Below, piece after piece: positions 1 through 9,804 of a stretch of 64,000 nt of DNA. The position numbers and the translations under genes were made by a program. The notes beneath the pieces were generated by a model, which was not told where the DNA came from, searched no databases, and worked only from the letters and a program-made list of their open reading frames with translations. Positions within the stretch are counted from its first letter, which is position 1. Every line of letters begins with the position of its first letter. Source of the DNA: Alphaproteobacteria bacterium (GTDB taxonomy: Bacteria > Pseudomonadota > Alphaproteobacteria > Sphingomonadales > Sphingomonadaceae); contig JAFANP010000053.1 of assembly GCA_019232625.1 (NCBI GenBank), positions 1 through 64,000 on the forward strand, read 5' to 3'.

Positions 1-1679
1 TGAGCGAGATCGGCATCCGTCCACCAATTGGCGAGCTTGCCTTGCGCGTCAAACATCGCACCCGTGGAATCGAAGCTGTGCGAAACCTCGTGGCCGATGA
101 TCGAACCGATCGCGCCGTAGTTATCGACCGCCGGAGCGTCCGGATCGAAGAATGGCGGCAACAGAATGGCAGCCGGGAAATTCAATCCGTTCTGCAGCGG
201 CAGGTTGACTGCGTTGACCGTCTGCGGCGTCATCCACCATTCGCCGCGATCGACGGGCTTGCCGATCTTGCCGATCTGGTGGCGATATTCGGCGAGGCTC
301 GCGCGCATCAGATTGCCGACCGGATCGTCGGCGCGGATGTCGAGCGCCGAATAGTCGCGCCAGGCGTCGGGATAGCCGACGCCGACCTTGAGCACCTGCA
401 GCTTGCGGCGCGCCTCCGCCCGCGTCGTCGGCGCCATCCAGTCCAGCGAGGCGAGGCGGGCGTCGAAGGCGGCGACGATGTTCTTCACCATCGCCTCGAT
501 CACCGTCTTCGAGGAAGCGGGGAAATATTTCGCCGCATAGAGCTTGCCGACGGCGTCGCCGAGATTGGCGTTGACCGAGGCGATCGCCCTCTTGTCGCGC
601 GTCTGCTGCTGCGGCGTGCCGTTCAGCGTATGGCCGTAAAATTCGAAGCTCGCCTCGTCGAAGGCCCTGGGGAGGACCGGGGCGACCTGGTTGATCGTGT
701 GGAAGGCGAGCCAGTCCTTCCAGACGTCGAGCGGCTCGCTGGCGACGAGCGCGGCGAGGCCGGCGACGGCGCCCGGCTGCCACGCCGTGAAATCCTGCTG
801 GTCGGCGAGGCCGGCCGCGTTCCAATAGGCGTTCCAGTCGATGCCCGGCGCCTTGGCGGCGAAGTCGGCCCGCTTCCAGGGATTGTTGGCCTTGTGCGCG
901 TCCTGGCTGGCGATGATGTCGGCATGGGCGGCGGCGATCTTGCTCTCGAGCGCGAAGATGCGCGCCGCGCGCGCCTGTGCGTCCGGCATTCCGGCGAGGC
1001 CGAGGATCCGCGCGACATAGGCTTTGTAGGCGGTGCGCAGCTCCGCCATCTCGGGCTTGGGCGACAGATAATAATCGCGGTCGGGAAGGCCGATCCCGCC
1101 CTGCATGATGTAGGGGATGGTGACGTCGGGGCGGTTGAGGTCCTGGGTCACGAACAGCCCGAACAGATTCTCGGTGTGGAAGTTGGTGGCGTTCAGCGGA
1201 TCGGTGTCGGCGCGCATGTTGGCGCCGAGCTTGGCGGAAAGGGCGGTGCGGTCGCCGATCGCCGCGATCGAATCGAGCTCGCCCTTGAGCGGCGCGAGGC
1301 CCCGCGCCTCGATCCCCTGCTGGTCGGTGAAGGCCGCATAATAATCGGCGATTCGGCGCTCGTCGCTTCCGGCGGCGGGATTGCCCTTGGCGGCCCCCTG
1401 GATGAGCTCGGCGTTGCGCTGCTCGGCGACCTTGAACACCTCGTAGCCGACGCCCGTGGAGGAGCGGTCGGCCGGTATCTCCGTCCTCGCCAGCCAGCCG
1501 CCATTGGCATAAGCGTTGAAGTCGTCGCCCGGCTTCACCGCCTTGTCGACCAGCGCCGGGTCGACGCCGGCGAGCGACCCCGCCGCCTCCACCGCGGCCG
1601 CCCCGCTTTCGTTGCCGCCGCCTCCCGGCGAGCAGGCGGCGGTGGCGAGGAGGAGGGCGAGAAGGGCGTGACGATGCAT
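1..1679 (-). CDS. M13 family zinc metallopeptidase, 3' end outside window
   Basis: About 559 codons are visible from an ATG at 1679; the C-terminus is cut by the left edge (family members are usually near 680 residues). The N-terminus is a lipoprotein signal with lipobox LATAAC, so the enzyme is probably anchored to a membrane facing the periplasm. Near residues 527-538 the sequence IGHEVSHSFD gives the HExxH zinc site of the neprilysin/PepO (M13) family, in the usual family context. Upstream, the motif NAYANGGWL near residue 55 is also typical of M13 N-termini. The role would be degradation of short peptides in the cell envelope. It is divergent from the small membrane gene at 1792, with about 110 bases between. 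Confidence 0.9.
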   Translation of the reverse strand, partial: MHRHALLALLLATAACSPGGGGNESGAAAVEAAGSLAGVDPALVDKAVKPGDDFNAYANGGWLARTEIPADRSSTGVGYEVFKVAEQRNAELIQGAAKGNPAAGSDERRIADYYAAFTDQQGIEARGLAPLKGELDSIAAIGDRTALSAKLGANMRADTDPLNATNFHTENLFGLFVTQDLNRPDVTIPYIMQGGIGLPDRDYYLSPKPEMAELRTAYKAYVARILGLAGMPDAQARAARIFALESKIAAAHADIIASQDAHKANNPWKRADFAAKAPGIDWNAYWNAAGLADQQDFTAWQPGAVAGLAALVASEPLDVWKDWLAFHTINQVAPVLPRAFDEASFEFYGHTLNGTPQQQTRDKRAIASVNANLGDAVGKLYAAKYFPASSKTVIEAMVKNIVAAFDARLASLDWMAPTTRAEARRKLQVLKVGVGYPDAWRDYSALDIRADDPVGNLMRASLAEYRHQIGKIGKPVDRGEWWMTPQTVNAVNLPLQNGLNFPAAILLPPFFDPDAPAVDNYGAIGSIIGHEVSHSFDSTGAMFDAQGKLANWWTDADLA

Positions 1680-1791
1680 TGGAGACCTCTCGAAACGTCT
1701 TGTAGTCGTGGGACTATAGACGCGTTTCCAGGCCGCGCCAGCGCTTCCCATCGCGCGGCTCAGCGGTTAGTCAGCCGGCCATGCACGGAAA

Positions 1792-2061
1792 ATGCGGATG
1801 AGCGAAGGGCTGCTGAACGTCTTCCAATGGTATGGCGCCATCGCCGGCGCCATCGCCGCACTGGTGGTTTCGCTCGACCTCGGGAGGCGCGCCACCGGCT
1901 GGGCGTTCGTCCTCTTCGTCACCGCCTCGGTCGCCTATGTCGCCTGGGGCTTCCTCAACGACGAGGGCAAGGCGGTGGCGTGGCAGAACGTCGTCCTGTT
2001 CGCGATCAACGTGATCGGCGTCTACCGCTACCTCATCCGCAAGAAGCCGGTGCACGGGTGA
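1792..2061 (+). CDS. Small membrane protein, unknown function
   Basis: An 89-residue protein with three hydrophobic segments: about residues 11-27, 37-53 and 66-82, ending in a basic tail (YRYLIRKKP). No catalytic motif is visible. A second ATG at 1798 would shorten it by two residues. It is followed after 19 bases by the carboxylase beta subunit on the same strand, so the two may be co-transcribed, although nothing in it suggests a role in leucine breakdown. The strong hydrophobic pattern and the lack of a longer competing frame support it being real. Confidence 0.7.
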   Translation: MRMSEGLLNVFQWYGAIAGAIAALVVSLDLGRRATGWAFVLFVTASVAYVAWGFLNDEGKAVAWQNVVLFAINVIGVYRYLIRKKPVHG

Positions 2062-2080
2062 GGGGGTTGACGGTGGACGG

Positions 2081-3676
2081 ATGACACAGATCACCTCCAG
2101 GATCGACGACGGGTCCGAGGCGTTCCGCCGCTATTCGGCGCACAACCGGGCGCTGGCGGAGGCGCTTCGCGGCCGGGTCGCGGCGGCCGCGCTGGGCGGG
2201 CCCGAAAAGCATCGCGCGCGGCACGTCGCGCGTGGAAAGCTGCTGCCGCGCGACCGGGTGACCCGGCTGCTCGATCCGGGCTCCCCCTTCCTCGAGATCG
2301 GCCAGCTCGCGGCGAACGGCCTGTATGGCGGGGAGGCGCCGGGCGCCGGGATGATCGCCGGCATCGGCCGCGTCTCCGGCCGCGAGTGCATGATCGTCGC
2401 CAACGACCCGACCGTGAAGGGCGGCGCCTATTTCCCGCTGACGGTGAAGAAGCATCTGCGCGCCCAGGAGATCGCCCGCGAGAACCGCCTGCCCTGCCTC
2501 TATCTGGTCGATTCGGGCGGCGCCAACCTCCCCCACCAGGCGGAGGTGTTTCCCGACCGCGAGCATTTCGGCCGGATCTTCTACAACCAGGCGCAGATGT
2601 CGGCGGAGGGGATCGCCCAGATCGCCTGCGTGATGGGAAGCTGCACGGCGGGCGGCGCCTACGTGCCCGCCATGTCGGACGAGACGGTGATCGTCAGGAA
2701 CCAGGGCACGATCTTCCTCGGCGGCCCGCCGCTGGTGAAGGCGGCGACCGGCGAGGTGATCAGCGCCGAGGATCTGGGCGGCGGCGACCTCCACGCCCGG
2801 CGCTCGGGCGTCGTCGACCATCTCGCCGAGAACGACGATCATGCGCTGGCGATCGTGCGCAGCATCGTCGCCCGGCTGAACACGGTCAAGGCGAGCGACC
2901 TCGACCTCGCCGAGCCGGTCGATCCCAGGCTCGATCCGGACGATCTCTACGGCATCGTCCCCGACGACGTGCGCACGCCCTACGACGTGCACGAGGTGAT
3001 CGGCCGGATCGTCGACGGCTCCGACTTCCACGCCTTCAAGCCGCTCTACGGCGCGACCCTCGTCTGCGGCTTCGCGCGGATCTGGGGCATGCCGGTCGCG
3101 ATCCTCGCCAATAACGGCATCCTCTTCTCGGAGAGCGCGCTCAAGGGCGCGCACTTCATCGAGCTTGCCTGCCAGCGCCGGACTCCGCTCCTGTTCCTCC
3201 AGAACATTTCCGGCTTCATGGTCGGCGGCAGGTACGAGGCGGGCGGCATCGCCAAGGACGGCGCCAAGCTGGTGACGGCGGTCGCGACCGCTCAGGTCCC
3301 CAAGGTGACGGTCCTGATCGGCGGAAGCTTCGGCGCCGGCAATTACGGCATGAACGGGAGGGCCTACGGCCCCCGCTTCCTCTTCACCTGGCCCAACAGC
3401 CGGATCAGCGTGATGGGCGGCGAGCAGGCGGCGAGCGTCCTGGCGACGGTGCACAAGGACGCGGACAAATGGACGCCGGAGGAGGCGGAGGCGTTCAAGG
3501 CCCCGATCCGCCGGCGCTACGAGGACGAGGGCAACCCCTATTACGCCACCGCGCGCCTCTGGGACGACGGCATCATCGACCCCGTCCAGACCCGGGACGC
3601 GCTCGGCCTCGCCTTCTCCGCCTGCCTCAACGCCCCGATACCCGAGCGCGCCCGCTTCGGCATCTTCAGGATGTAG
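2081..3676 (+). CDS. mccB: Methylcrotonyl-CoA carboxylase, carboxyltransferase (beta) subunit
   Basis: A 531-residue carboxyltransferase, the usual length for the beta subunit of 3-methylcrotonyl-CoA carboxylase. It transfers CO2 from carboxybiotin to 3-methylcrotonyl-CoA in leucine catabolism, in the cytoplasm. The segment [16 protein letters not shown] near residues 185-200 is characteristic of this subunit, and the acyl-CoA binding [16 protein letters not shown] segment lies near residue 415-430. The matching biotin-carboxylase subunit starts at 5174, with a DUF559 nuclease and a CPBP protease gene in between. In relatives the two subunits are normally close, so these look like later insertions. 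Propionyl- or geranyl-CoA carboxylase is the main alternative, judged less likely from the motif. Confidence 0.9.
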   Translation: MTQITSRIDDGSEAFRRYSAHNRALAEALRGRVAAAALGGPEKHRARHVARGKLLPRDRVTRLLDPGSPFLEIGQLAANGLYGGEAPGAGMIAGIGRVSGRECMIVANDPTVKGGAYFPLTVKKHLRAQEIARENRLPCLYLVDSGGANLPHQAEVFPDREHFGRIFYNQAQMSAEGIAQIACVMGSCTAGGAYVPAMSDETVIVRNQGTIFLGGPPLVKAATGEVISAEDLGGGDLHARRSGVVDHLAENDDHALAIVRSIVARLNTVKASDLDLAEPVDPRLDPDDLYGIVPDDVRTPYDVHEVIGRIVDGSDFHAFKPLYGATLVCGFARIWGMPVAILANNGILFSESALKGAHFIELACQRRTPLLFLQNISGFMVGGRYEAGGIAKDGAKLVTAVATAQVPKVTVLIGGSFGAGNYGMNGRAYGPRFLFTWPNSRISVMGGEQAASVLATVHKDADKWTPEEAEAFKAPIRRRYEDEGNPYYATARLWDDGIIDPVQTRDALGLAFSACLNAPIPERARFGIFRM

Positions 3677-3696
3677 GCGGTGGGCGAGCGCCTAGA

Positions 3697-3894
3697 AATC
3701 CTCCCCGGAACGGGGAGGAGGACCGCCCGAAGGGCGGTGGAGGGGCTGGCACTGGCTGGCCAGGTCGACCTGGAACCGCGCCGCCGCTTGGAGAGCGTGC
3801 GTTGCCGAGCGTTTGCCCTGAACTTGTCTGCATCGTGCCGGCCCCTCCACCACCCGCCTTCGGCGGTCGGTCCCCCTCCCCGTGCCGGGGAGGA
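3697..3894. repeat. Palindromic repeat family 1, inverted pair
   Basis: A copy beginning AATCCTCCCCG and running through GGGGAGGAGGACCG, a small hairpin and CGGTGGAGGGGC faces an inverted copy, with about 80 unique bases between. The same architecture recurs at 7074, 7217, 27351, 27515 and 43593. The pair lies downstream of mccB and next to the unit around the DUF559 gene. The element could form a large hairpin in RNA. Confidence 0.85.
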
Positions 3895-3913
3895 GTGGGA
3901 GCGGCGGAGCGGC

Positions 3914-4321
3914 CTAGAAATCCTCCCCGGGACGGGGAGGGGGACCGGGCGGAGCCCGGTGGAGGGGCTGGCGCTGGCCGGCAAGGTCGATCACGAAGCT
4001 CACCACCGCTTCGAGATCGGCGAGGACCTCGCGGGCGGGGATGCGGCAGGTGCGGCAGCCTTGCGCCATCAGCCATTCGTCGCGGGCTTCGTCGTAAGCG
4101 GGGTTCGCGCCTCGGTCGTGCGCCTCGCCGTCAATCTCCACCGCGAGGCGCGCCTCGAGGCAGACGAAGTCGAGAATGAAGGGGCCGGCCGGGTGCTGGC
4201 GCCGCCACTTGAAAGCGCCGGGGCGCTTGCGCAGCTCGCGCCAGAGGAGGACTTCCGGCAGGGTCATCTTGCGGCGAAGCCTTCGTGCGTGGGCGATGAT
4301 TCGGCCAGGTCCTGTCAGCAT
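3914..4321 (-). CDS. DUF559 (PD-(D/E)XK-like) endonuclease-domain protein
   Basis: A 135-residue protein. The core (residues about 10-115) fits DUF559: LPEVLLWRELR near the start, then RRQHPAGPFILDFVCLEARL and AVEIDGEAHD, which carry the acidic residues of a restriction-endonuclease-like fold related to Vsr. Its last 20 or so residues (rich in Pro, Gly and Arg) are translated from the left-hand copy of repeat family 1, and its start codon lies a few bases from the right-hand copy. The gene is thus bracketed by inverted repeats on the strand opposite to the mcc genes. This suggests it travels with the repeats or was trapped between them. The actual substrate is unknown. Confidence 0.8.
   Translation of the reverse strand: MLTGPGRIIAHARRLRRKMTLPEVLLWRELRKRPGAFKWRRQHPAGPFILDFVCLEARLAVEIDGEAHDRGANPAYDEARDEWLMAQGCRTCRIPAREVLADLEAVVSFVIDLAGQRQPLHRAPPGPPPRPGEDF
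3918..3970. repeat. Repeat family 1, left copy flanking the DUF559 gene
   Basis: AATCCTCCCCGG through GGTGGAGGGGCTGG. It contains the 3' end of the DUF559 frame and is inverted relative to the copy at 4328-4380, so the nuclease gene lies inside an inverted pair. Confidence 0.85.
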
Positions 4322-4327
4322 CGTGCC

Positions 4328-4380
4328 AGCCCCTCCACCAGCCTTCGGCTGGTCCCCCTCCCCGTGCCGGGGAGGATTTT
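4328..4380. repeat. Repeat family 1, right copy flanking the DUF559 gene
   Basis: AGCCCCTCCACC through a GCC/GGC hairpin to GGGGAGGATTTT. It begins just outside the DUF559 start codon and is the inverted partner of 3918-3970. Confidence 0.85.
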
Positions 4381-4395
4381 AGGCGGTGCAAGCCA

Positions 4396-4424
4396 ATGAT
4401 CAAATCCTTGCTCATCGCGGACAG
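4396..4424 (+). pseudogene. Vestige of the mccA 5' end
   Basis: ATGATCAAATCCTTGCTCAT begins at 4396 and closely matches the start of mccA at 5174. From the ATC codon the two share 24 of 29 bases by eye, including 19 of the first 20, then diverge. The vestige would read MIKSLLIADRG against MTIKSLLIANRG in the functional gene. It lies directly before the CPBP protease gene, so that gene appears to have been inserted at, or duplicated into, the original mccA start. Confidence 0.6.
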
Positions 4425-4460
4425 GGGGTCGGCGCTGGGCGTGGCGGGTGTGCGGCCGCG

Positions 4461-5173
4461 ATGACGAACGCGCAGATGAGCGACCTTGCGAGCGCCTTGT
4501 TGCTGCTCGCCGCCGGGCTGGTGCTCGGCCTGGCGGGGCGCGCGAGGTTCGACTGGCGGTGGCTGATCGTGGCCGTGCTGCTGGTCGCGCTCAACAATGT
4601 GCTGCTCTCGCGCGGCTACGGCCTCCTGCCCGACTGGGCCGGCGGCGAGCGCAACTGGATCGGAAAGGTGCTGGCGCTGGCGGGCACCCTGGTCGTCGCA
4701 AGCCTGCCGATGTTCGGGTGGCGGCGCGTCGGCCTTACGCTGGCGCAGCGCCCCGGCAGCCTTCGCTCGGCCCTCCCGGTGGCCTCGCTTTACTGCCTGT
4801 TCTTCCTGGCCCTCGCTTTGGCATTCCCCTCCGACGCCCCGACCCGCGAGGAGGTCGCGTTCCAGTTGAGCCTGCCCGGCCTGGAGGAGGAGCCGTTCTA
4901 CCGCGGCATCCTGTTGCTCGCGCTCGACCAGGCCTTCCGGGGGCGCGTGCGGCTCCTCGGCGTCGACTGGGGCTGGGGCGCGGTGCTGAGCTGCTTCGCC
5001 TTCGGGCTCGCCCACGCGCTGGGCTATTCCCAAGGGGCCCTCAGCCTCGACCCGCTGACGATGGCGCTGACCGCCTTGCCCTCCTTCATCGCCGTGTGGC
5101 TTCGCTACCGCACCGGAAGCCTGCTGCTGCCGGTGCTGCTCCACAACTTCGGTAATGCTATCGGGCTGCTGGT

Positions 5174-5177
<4 letters not shown>
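4461..5177 (+). CDS. CPBP family intramembrane glutamic endopeptidase
   Basis: A 238-residue polytopic membrane protein. It has the conserved motif set of the CPBP/Abi (CAAX-protease-like) family: LEEEPFYRG, which is the EExxxR core, then FGLAHAL and a late HNFGNA. These are the catalytic Glu/His/Asn elements. ATG 4461 was chosen because the reading frame upstream falls in the mccA vestige and repeat. The stop overlaps the mccA start by four bases (ATGA), implying translational coupling. Nothing links it chemically to the carboxylase. It looks like an insertion that has been fitted into the operon. Family members process peptides or take part in bacteriocin immunity; the target here is unknown. 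Confidence 0.85.
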
Positions 5178-7060
<1,883 letters not shown>

Positions 7061-7073
7061 GGGACGCGGCCCA

Positions 7074-7198
7074 GATCCTCCCCGTCATGGGGAGGGGGAC
7101 CGCGCGCGTAGCGCGTGGTGGAGGGGCTGCCGAGGAGTCCGTGCCAGCCCCTCCACCATGCTTCGCATGGTTCCCCTCCCCGTACCGGGGAGGATTTG
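7074..7198. repeat. Repeat family 1, inverted pair
   Basis: ATCCTCCCCG...GGTGGAGGGGC facing GCCCCTCCACC...GGGGAGGATTTG, directly after mccA. A second pair follows at 7217. Confidence 0.85.
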
Positions 7199-7216
7199 AT
7201 GGTGCGATCGGCTCTC

Positions 7217-7340
7217 AATCCTCCCCGGCACGGGGAGGGGGACCGCACGAAGTGCGGTGGAGGGGCCGGCACGGAGGCGGTACAGCCCCTCCAACGCCGC
7301 CTTCGGCGGCGGTCCCCCTCCCCGTACCGGGGAGGATTTG
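7217..7340. repeat. Repeat family 1, inverted pair, carrying the RBS of the next gene
   Basis: Second consecutive inverted pair. Its right end, GGAGG at 7331-7335 followed by ATTTG, sits exactly five bases before the ATG of the MaoC-fold gene at 7341, so the repeat provides the Shine-Dalgarno sequence. Confidence 0.85.
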
Positions 7341-7787
7341 ATGGCGGGGCGCTATTACGACGAGTGGACGATCGGGGATCGCCTTCGCCACGAACCGCAC
7401 CGCACCGTCACCGAGGCCGACAACCTCCTTATCTCGGCGCTGACGCACAATCCGCAGCCGCTGCACCTCGACGCCGAATATGCGGCCGCGACCGAGTTCG
7501 GGCGGATCGTCGTCAACGGCACCTTCACCTTCGCGCTGCTCGTCGGGCTGTCGGTCGGCGACACGACGCTCGGGACGCTGGTCGCGAACCTCGGCTACGA
7601 CAAGGTGCGGATGCCCAAGCCGGTCTTCATCGGCGACACCTTGAGGGCCGAGACCGAGGTCATCGCCCTCAAGGATTCGCGGTCCCGCCCCGACGCGGGG
7701 ATCGTCACCTTCGAGCACCGCATGCTCAACCAGCGCGACGAGATCGTCTGCGTGTGCGAGCGCACCGCCCTGATGCGGAGGCGGTGA
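7341..7787 (+). CDS. MaoC-fold (hot-dog) acyl-CoA hydratase/dehydratase
   Basis: A 148-residue single hot-dog domain. The N-terminus ([11 protein letters not shown]) and the hydratase segment [11 protein letters not shown] near residues 36-46 fit MaoC-type hydratases. The usual catalytic Asp of the D-x-N-P-x-H motif is replaced, so only the His and the Asn-Pro are seen, as in a subgroup that includes mesaconyl-CoA hydratase relatives. It lies downstream of mccA and upstream of a CitE-like lyase, so a branched-chain or C5-dicarboxylyl-CoA substrate is plausible, but the exact one is not determined. Its ribosome binding site comes from repeat family 1. Confidence 0.8.
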   Translation: MAGRYYDEWTIGDRLRHEPHRTVTEADNLLISALTHNPQPLHLDAEYAAATEFGRIVVNGTFTFALLVGLSVGDTTLGTLVANLGYDKVRMPKPVFIGDTLRAETEVIALKDSRSRPDAGIVTFEHRMLNQRDEIVCVCERTALMRRR

Positions 7788-7790
7788 AAT

Positions 7791-7864
7791 GGGGACAGTA
7801 ACTATTTTTCGGCCGGCGCCCGCGCGCCGCGCCGCGCAGGGAATGAAAGACAGTTACTGTCCCC
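7791..7864. repeat. Repeat family 2 hairpin (GGGGACAGT type)
   Basis: GGGGACAGTAACTATTTTT at 7791-7809 faces AGTTACTGTCCCC at 7852-7864, with a GC-rich loop. It fills the gap between the MaoC gene and the CitE-like gene. The same arms occur at 11846-12202 and 13267-13368. Confidence 0.85.
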
Positions 7865-7883
7865 ATTCGAGGGGGGGCTCTCG

Positions 7884-8732
7884 ATGATGAGGCTGCGCTC
7901 GCTCCTGTTCGTCCCCGGCGACCGGCCGGACCGGATGGAGAAGGCGCTGGGCGCCGGAGCCGACGCGCTGATCCTCGACCTCGAGGATTCGGTGGCGCCG
8001 GCCGCCAAGGCCGAGGCGCGGCGGCATGTGGCCGAGTTCCTCAACGCGAACGGCACGGCGAAGCTGTGGGTGCGGATCAACCCGCTCGGGGGCGAGGAGG
8101 CGGACAGGGACCTGGCGGCGGTGCTTGCGAGCCATCCGGACGGGATCGTTCTTCCCAAGGCGGAGGGCGGAGCGTCGGTCGGCGAGCTGGCGCGGCGGCT
8201 GACCGAGCGGGGCAACGCCACGGCGCAGATCCTTCCCATCGCCACCGAGACTCCGGCGGCGATCTTCCAGCTCGGCAGCTATGCCGGCGCGAAGCGGCTG
8301 GCCGGGCTCACCTGGGGCGCCGAGGACCTGCCGGCGGCGGTCGGCGCCGCGACCTCGCGCGAGCCGGACGGCCGCTACACCCCGCCCTACGAGCTCGCCC
8401 GCTCGCTCTGCCTGTTCGGCGCGGCGGCGGCGGGGGTTCCACCGATCGAGACCGTCTATCCCGCGTTCAGGGACCTGGACGGCCTTTCCGCTTATGCGGG
8501 CCGGGCGCGGAGGGACGGCTTCGCCGGCATGATGGCGATCCACCCCGCGCAGGTCCCCGCGATCAACGCCGCCTTCACGCCGAGCGAGGCGGAGGTCGCC
8601 CACGCCCGCGCCGTGGTGGCGGCGTTCGAGGCCGCTCCGGGCGCCGGAGCGCTCTCGCTGGACGGGCGGATGATCGACCGGCCCCACCTCGTCCAGGCGC
8701 AGCGCACGCTCGCGGCCGCGGCCGGAGGCTGA
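7884..8732 (+). CDS. HpcH/HpaI aldolase/citrate lyase (CitE-like) family protein
   Basis: A 282-residue TIM-barrel lyase related to CitE and to malyl/citramalyl-CoA lyases. Seen motifs are LLFVPGDRPDRM at the start, ALILDLEDSVAP near residues 31-43, VLPKAEGG, IATETPAAIF, WGAEDLP with the metal-binding Glu and Asp, and IHPAQV near the end. Such enzymes cleave beta-hydroxyacyl-CoA thioesters with a divalent metal. Together with the MaoC-fold hydratase just upstream it could hydrate and then cleave an unsaturated acyl-CoA. Start is the first of two adjacent ATGs. The frame ends at 8732 and the next gene begins three bases later. Confidence 0.85.
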   Translation: MMRLRSLLFVPGDRPDRMEKALGAGADALILDLEDSVAPAAKAEARRHVAEFLNANGTAKLWVRINPLGGEEADRDLAAVLASHPDGIVLPKAEGGASVGELARRLTERGNATAQILPIATETPAAIFQLGSYAGAKRLAGLTWGAEDLPAAVGAATSREPDGRYTPPYELARSLCLFGAAAAGVPPIETVYPAFRDLDGLSAYAGRARRDGFAGMMAIHPAQVPAINAAFTPSEAEVAHARAVVAAFEAAPGAGALSLDGRMIDRPHLVQAQRTLAAAAGG

Positions 8733-8734
8733 GC

Positions 8735-9091
8735 TTGCCGGAGGGGAGCGCCTGGACCGCGCTCGGCTTCGTCCTGGGCATAGCCGGGGGCGGCGCGCTC
8801 GCCGCCGCCCTGCGCGGCGGACGGGTGCTCGCCGGCCGCCGCTGCCCGCGCTGCGGCGCGAGCCTCAGCCTCGTGCCGCGCCTGCCGATCCTCTCCTGGC
8901 TGGCGGTGGCGCCCCGCTGCCGACGCTGCGGCCTCGCGACTCCGCCGCTGCGCGCCGCGCTGGAAGCCGGGGTGGTGCTGATCGGAGTCGCCGCCATCCT
9001 GCTGAGCCCGCCGCGCCAGGCGGTCCTGTGGGCGGCCGGCGGCTGGATCGCGCTCGCCGCCTTCGTCGCCTGGCGGCGGCGCTCACGCTGA
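8735..9091 (+). CDS. Prepilin-peptidase N-terminal (A24-N, DiS-P-DiS) domain protein
   Basis: A 118-residue protein from a TTG at 8735, directly after the CitE-like stop. After an N-terminal membrane helix it has two CxxC pairs (CPRCGASLS and CRRCGLA) joined by LPILSWL. This is the layout of the methylating N-terminal domain of type IV prepilin peptidases. One further helix follows and the protein ends in a basic tail. The catalytic aspartate domain of a full prepilin peptidase is absent, so it is either a stand-alone domain or a remnant. Flp pilin genes lie about 3.5 kb away. The TTG start is inferred from position. Confidence 0.65.
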   Translation: MPEGSAWTALGFVLGIAGGGALAAALRGGRVLAGRRCPRCGASLSLVPRLPILSWLAVAPRCRRCGLATPPLRAALEAGVVLIGVAAILLSPPRQAVLWAAGGWIALAAFVAWRRRSR

Positions 9092-9105
9092 CCGCCCGGG
9101 CGGAC

Positions 9106-9804
9106 TCAGTCGCCGCCTTCCAGGTCCTTGTAGCGAGTCTCGATGAAGCGGCCCTGGGTCTCGAAGGCGTGGCGCTCGTCGCGGCAGACCTCGTCGGTCA
9201 GCCGGCCGAGCTCAGCGGCGAGCGTCGCCAGCGATTCGAGGAGCCGCCGCCGCGCCTCCTCGTCGCGCTCGCGGGTCGCGGCGGGGAGGCTGCACCAGCT
9301 GTCCACCAGCCGGGGGAGATGGTCGCCGATCAGCCGGCGCGCGTCCCAGGCGAGGGTCTCGTTCGGGTTGAGCGCGGCCAGGCGCTGCGGGAGGTCGGCG
9401 AGGTTGACGAGGATGGCGTCGAGCAAGGGGTCGCTGCCCCGCGGCAGGAGCGGGCGCTTCTCCAGCAGCCAATCCTCCGCCGCGCCGGGCAGGGCCGCCA
9501 GCTCCTCGCTCGAGAAGCGGTCGCCGCCGCGCGCGGCCCAGAGCCGCGCCGCCGCCACGCCGAGCAGGGCCGCGCCGCCGGCCGCGACGAGCGTCGCCGC
9601 CGGGGCCAGCGCCGCCGCGACTCCGAAGCCCCCCGCCGCCGAGAGCCCGCCGAAGGCCGCGGCGGTCCGCGCCTGGCGCCACATCGCCTGCGCCCGCCGC
9701 TGCTGCCGGCGCCGCTCCGCCTCGCGGACGGCCTTGGTCTTGATGTGGCGCCGAAGGAAATCGTCGGCCGCGCGCCAGGCGCCGCTCAGGTCCATCCGCC
9801 TCAC
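9106..9804 (-). CDS. Hypothetical protein of the TelA operon (232 aa)
   Basis: No known family recognised. The N-terminus is strongly basic (KAVREAERRRQQRRAQAMWRQ), followed by a hydrophobic stretch near residues 52-92 that could be one or two membrane segments, then a helical region. It ends ERHAFETQGRFIETRYKD, nearly the same tail as the 242-residue protein encoded just upstream. The two look like paralogues sharing a C-terminal module. Start overlaps the upstream stop by four bases (ATGA), so it is co-translated as the last gene of a telA operon. Confidence 0.75.
   Translation of the reverse strand: MRRMDLSGAWRAADDFLRRHIKTKAVREAERRRQQRRAQAMWRQARTAAAFGGLSAAGGFGVAAALAPAATLVAAGGAALLGVAAARLWAARGGDRFSSEELAALPGAAEDWLLEKRPLLPRGSDPLLDAILVNLADLPQRLAALNPNETLAWDARRLIGDHLPRLVDSWCSLPAATRERDEEARRRLLESLATLAAELGRLTDEVCRDERHAFETQGRFIETRYKDLEGGD

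Noticed and set aside
42-2084. Plus-strand open frame of 680 codons over the M13 peptidase
   Set aside because: Mirror of the peptidase, which has a lipobox and HExxH on the other strand.
3469-4179. Plus-strand frame of 236 codons at the end of mccB
   Set aside because: Arg/Pro/Gly-rich translation of the repeat and antisense of the DUF559 gene.
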